Positions 61,140 to 64,000 of a stretch of 64,000 nt of DNA are shown piece by piece. The stretch lies in NCBI GenBank assembly GCA_039621445.1, contig CP154954.1:40851572-40915571 (forward strand). The letters are read 5' to 3'. The position numbers and the translations under genes are program-made. Source of the DNA: Euglena gracilis. Lineage: Eukaryota; Euglenida; Euglenophyceae; Euglenales. The stretch's first letter is position 1; each line of letters starts with the position of its first letter. A model generated the notes under the pieces. It searched no databases, was not told where the DNA came from, and was given only the letters and a program-made list of their open reading frames with translations.

Positions 61140-61953
61140 TCGGCCATTTAAAAAGTTGGGGGTCCAGGGAATAATCCCCCCTGTCCATTTCCCACCTGCT
61201 TATGGGGTCTGCCAGGCATTCCTTGGAGGGGACCCACTTTACTTGCAGGTTTATGTTGTGCTCCACGCACCGTTTGAAGAAGGTCTTAGCATGGAATTGA
61301 AAGGGCCCTTTCTGCCCCCCCCCCCTTTTGTTAAATAAAGTTCCAGGGCTGTTGCCTGGGGCGTAGGATCGAATTCTCTTTCTCTCCGGTCGGGCCTTTC
61401 TTTTTACCCCCGTGGGGGTACCCGCCGGGACTCAAACCGGTATCTTTGGGACCACAACCGAGTGCCAGATCCACTCGGGTACCGGTGGCGATACTAAGGC
61501 GTGCCGCCTGCAGGGCCTTCTCCGGTCTCGACCCTGGGCTGTCGCCCGATTACCGCCAGGTGGTCCGCCCGTGTTCGCTTGGGGTAGTTGGCCGGCCTCG
61601 AACCGGCCACAGTAATAGTAAATTACTTGATGGTCCACGGATAGGGACACAGCTTCCACTGGCTGGCTGAGGCTTTGAACTGTGCTTATTGCTGCACTTA
61701 ATTCTTTGACATTTATGCGCAAAATGGAGCTTTCCCTCCAAAATTCTTGCGCGATTTTGCCTGTTCGAATGTCCAGCCCCCCCCAGGCACGGGTACTGCT
61801 GTCTGAGTGCAACTCCCTGGTTGCACTTTGGGGGAAGTGTCTGCCCCCCCAGGTGTCCAGAATTTTTATTTGTCTTAATTGGTCCTTTATTCTTTGGATG
61901 TTTTGAGTCCCAGGGGGCTGTGGAATTTTCCACCCAAAAAATTGCCAGGGCAT
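61140..61953 (-). pseudogene. RH: DIRS RNase H domain, interrupted
   Basis: Minus-strand frame from 61,953: ELHSDSSTRAWGGLDIRTGK (first catalytic Asp), RINVKELSAAIST (Glu), VSLSVDHQVIYYY (Asp/His block). The frame is then lost in the tRNA-like insertion and resumes at FHAKTFFKRCVEHNINLQVK and VPSKECLADPISRWE. RNase H follows RT directly as usual in DIRS. Confidence 0.75.
61417..61483 (-). repeat. tRNA-like sequence (His-type anticodon GTG), possible SINE
   Basis: Minus strand, 67 nt, with a perfect 7-bp acceptor stem GGTACCC/GGGTACC, a loop TTGTGGT that would place anticodon GTG at 61,455-61,453, and a B-box-like GGTTTGAGTCC. The D and anticodon stems are weak, so it is unlikely to be a functional tRNA. 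A second T-arm-like sequence GCCGGTTCGAGGCCGGC lies upstream at about 61,609-61,593. The whole 61,345-61,615 stretch is foreign to the RNase H frame and looks like an inserted tRNA-derived SINE. Confidence 0.4.
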
Positions 61954-62760
61954 CCGTAAAGGCCCTTGGAAAGGGCAAGGCCATTAGGTTGCATCTGATT
62001 TGGCCCAAAATGGCAGCCAGTTGCCTTTTTGACATGTAATCTTTTTTCACTATTTTTCCCATCTCCTTTTGTACTGTTTTTATTTTCTGGGGGGGCACCT
62101 GTAATTTTCCCTCTTGGAAGTTTAGCTGAAATCCAAGATGATTTACGATTTGGGTGGGCTGCAGGGAGGACTTTTTGACATTGATTTTGAATCCTGATTT
62201 GATTAAATATCTGACCACTGTGTTCAGGTGATTTTGTAAGATGTTTTGTGCTGGGGCCACCAGTAAAATGTCGTCCAGGTAAATAAATACCTGGATGCCC
62301 TTTTTCCTCCACAGCTTTTCCAATGTCTTCATTACTGACATAAAAATTTGGGGCATTACATTTAGGCCAAAACAGCCTGCCTGGAATTCCCAGGCCTGCC
62401 CCCCCACCTGATGTCTTAGAAAGGGCCTTAGGGCCTGGCTCAATGGGATGTGGAAGTAAGCATCGTTTAGGTCTATTTTTGCTGCCCAGTGGCCTTTTTC
62501 TAACACTGGAAAAATGTGCTGGATGTGAACCAGCTTGAAAGGTTTAACTTGGATTCGTTGATTTATTTCCCTGCAATTGCTTATTAGTCTCCATTTTGTC
62601 TGCTCCCCCTCTGGTTTTGAAATCAGAAACCAGGGGATTAGGTGCTGGGTGGTTGAATCACTCACCCTCTTTACGGATCAAGATTTTTCGTAATCCAGCA
62701 GTATTTTTTCTGCTTGGTGCAGGTTCAAGTTTGCACTGGGTTTTGGGTGGGTGGACAATT
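61954..62760 (-). pseudogene. RT: DIRS-type reverse transcriptase
   Basis: A continuous frame from 62,665 contains HLIPWFLISKPEGEQTKWRL, WAAKIDLNDAYFHIPLS (first catalytic Asp), GCFGLNVMPQIFMSVMKTL and FIYLDDILLVA, with the YLDD codons at 62,281-62,270. LGFQLNFQEGKLQVPPQK and LAAILGQIRCN follow. All diagnostic DIRS RT blocks are present. Just upstream a TGA precedes SVKRVSDSTTQHLIP in the same frame where DIRS relatives usually have a glycine, so the N-terminal part is interrupted. A frame change near 61,950 leads into RNase H. Confidence 0.9.
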
Positions 62761-63342
62761 TGGTGGGTTTACCCAAGGGGGTTGAATGACATCACTGATT
62801 AGTTAACTTGTTGTTGGGGGGGGGTCATTTTTTGTCCACCATTTCAGGCTTTTTTGCAGCCTTTGATGGAGGGGGGTGTCTCCCCATTTTTCCTCCATGC
62901 AATTGATTTCTTGGATAAGATGATTTTGGGGGGGCTGGGCTGGAGATGTTGGACATTTTAGGCTTTTTTGCAGCCTTTGATGGAGGGTGGTGTCTCCCCA
63001 TTTTTCCTCCGTTGAATTTATTTTCTGGATAAGATGATTCTGGGGGGGGCTGCGTTGGGGGTGTTGGTCATTGCACCCCTAGGTCCCCTAGGGCTTGGGC
63101 TCTTGGAAAAAGAAATTTTTTCTGGGGGGATGTGCATGCGCTCTCTCCCTGTCTGCTCACCTCTCTGCATGAGCTTGTTGTTGGGAGACATACCACAGGG
63201 CTTAAGGCCCCTGTTTGGCCTATCTGGTCTTCTCCATGTTGATGCGGTTGGTTGACATACCATAGGGGGGCCTCTGTGGGCCCCCCCTTGATTGATTGAT
63301 CGGGAATTGAGAAATAAATGTAGGAGGGGTTCCTGCCCCTCC
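62761..63342. other. Spacer between DIRS ORF1 and RT
   Basis: Contains an approximate duplication: TTTTTGCAGCCTTTGATGGA and GGTGTCTCCCCATTTTTCCT occur at 62,850-62,895 and again at 62,970-63,010, about 118 bp apart. No supported frame. Some of it may be decayed coding sequence of ORF1 or the RT N-terminus. Confidence 0.5.
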
Positions 63343-63993
63343 CTACAAAAGGGCCACTGTGGGTCCCTTGTCCTCCTGAGGCTGGGTCATTAAAGGGGCC
63401 ACTGTGGGTCCCCTTTTCTCCCTTTTTTGGCAGAGGGCCTCTGTGGGTCCCTCGGGGGATTTCTCCAGCAGCTGTCTTAGCTTCTTGGTTGCCACTGTGG
63501 GTCCACCCTGCTGGTTGGGTATGATGTCCCTTAGCTTCTTGGTGGCCACTGTGGGTCCACCCTGCTGGTCTCCAAGGTCTCTATGTGTAAATTATTTTCC
63601 ATAATCCTTCTGTAGGTCTTCCAGGCCTTGATTTGGCCTCCAACGCCACTTGAAATCTGGCGGGGGCTGCTGTGGCCACCCCCTTTTCCCCTTGAGAGGG
63701 GCTGTTGTGATAGATGAATTGGGGGGGTTTGACGGACCTTTTCTGCCCCTTCCTGAGGGGATTTGCTTGTAAAACTGGCCCCCATGGCCCCTGTAATGTT
63801 GTCCTCCTTGGCCTTCATTCCATCTCCCCATCCTTTGGCCAATTTGTGTATAGGCGACAGGGCGCCTTTGGGGGATATGACCCACATGCGTGGGCTGTGG
63901 TTGTTCAATTGTGGAGCAATTTGGGCCCCCCTGGCCCAACCTTTGCCCATCAAGGGCTGGGGCAGACTTTTGTCTTCTGGGCCTTCTGGCCAC
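63343..63993 (-). pseudogene. DIRS ORF1 (gag-like), 3' part
   Basis: One minus-strand frame from 63,993 to 63,343 with a single TAA at 63,592. The first part is basic and Gly/Gln/His-rich (GRWNEGQGGQHYRGHGGQ, then KGKRGWPQQPPP). The second has short tandem repeats GGPTVATKKLR (twice) and GPTVAPL/GPTVALL. It continues beyond the window. Position upstream of RT and composition suggest the Gag-like RNA-binding protein of the element; no capsid motif is visible. Confidence 0.5.
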
Positions 63994-64000
63994 AGTGGTC

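Larger units (their letters stand above)
56880..64000 (-). mobile_element. DIRS-type retroelement, minus strand, interrupted by a nested LTR element
   Basis: In minus-strand order: Gly/Gln-rich ORF (63,993-63,343), reverse transcriptase (to about 61,950), RNase H (split by a tRNA-like insertion), NPPW methyltransferase-like domain (about 61,130-60,850), tyrosine recombinase (60,636 onward). The recombinase is cut by the element at 57,444-59,955 and its C-terminus resumes at 57,443. RT plus RNase H plus Dam-like domain plus tyrosine recombinase, with no integrase or protease, is the DIRS order. The 5' end lies beyond the window. Confidence 0.85.

Noticed and set aside
2000-63592. Reassigned stop codons (TGA as Trp, TAA/TAG as Gln), because many in-frame stops fall where W or Q would fit
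   Set aside because: Stops of all three kinds occur together with frameshifts in elements whose LTRs differ by about 4 %, as expected of neutral decay. At least one TGA stands where glycine is expected (upstream of the DIRS RT). The well-kept RNase H frame of the Ty3 element uses ordinary Gln codons throughout. A codon-usage test on host genes would settle it.

Overview
This window is eukaryotic nuclear DNA made almost entirely of mobile elements and tandem repeats. The evidence is LTR retrotransposons with reverse transcriptase, RNase H, integrase and chromodomain, DIRS-type tyrosine-recombinase elements, GT...AG intron-like junctions, a primer-binding site matching the 3' end of an animal-type initiator tRNA-Met, and short TTAGGG-like tracts. 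The species cannot be named from the sequence. Methyltransferase-like domains carried inside retroelements fit what is known from dinoflagellates and green or charophyte algae, so a protist or alga is a reasonable guess, but only a guess. Runs of 8-16 G or C are unusually frequent and are a possible source of assembly indels.

Layout. 1-890: G-rich microsatellite and a duplicated 170-bp block. 1.0-3.8 kb (minus): broken gag gene of an LTR element. 4.6-6.1 kb (plus): decayed DIRS-type fragment with a tyrosine recombinase. 6.1-19.1 kb: dispersed repeats, several unrecognised high-GC exon-like segments, and another gag-like N-terminus at 12.1 kb. 19,093-32,213: a complete but decayed Ty3/gypsy chromovirus-type retrotransposon of about 13.1 kb. 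Its order is LTR, PBS, coiled-coil Gag, Dam-like NPPF domain, C5-methyltransferase-like domain, protease, RT, RNase H, integrase, chromodomain, Pro-rich segment, repeat array, PPT, LTR. 33.4-34.3 kb: an unrecognised gene-like reading frame with two in-frame stops. 34-51 kb: a mosaic of short non-autonomous repeats, a 4-kb minisatellite with a 29-bp unit, and a tandem array with a 1.18-kb unit that contains an exon-like segment. 52.3 kb: a small candidate spliced gene. 56.9-64.0 kb (minus): a second DIRS-type element with gag-like ORF, RT, RNase H, NPPW methyltransferase-like domain and tyrosine recombinase.

The most interesting object is at 57,444-59,955. It is a 2.5-kb LTR element with 218-bp LTRs, flanked by a short target duplication, and nested inside the recombinase gene of the right-hand DIRS element. 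The homologous uninterrupted site is present at about 5.57 kb. The element encodes no polymerase, only one open frame (57,751-58,626) whose core is an NPPW Dam-like methyltransferase-type domain. The same kind of domain occurs in the DIRS element and in the Ty3 element, so three structurally unrelated retroelements in one 64-kb window share it.

Most coding regions carry frameshifts and stops and should be read as fossils. The LTR pairs differ by about 4 % by eye, which is enough decay to explain them. No rRNA, CRISPR array or convincing intact host gene was found.
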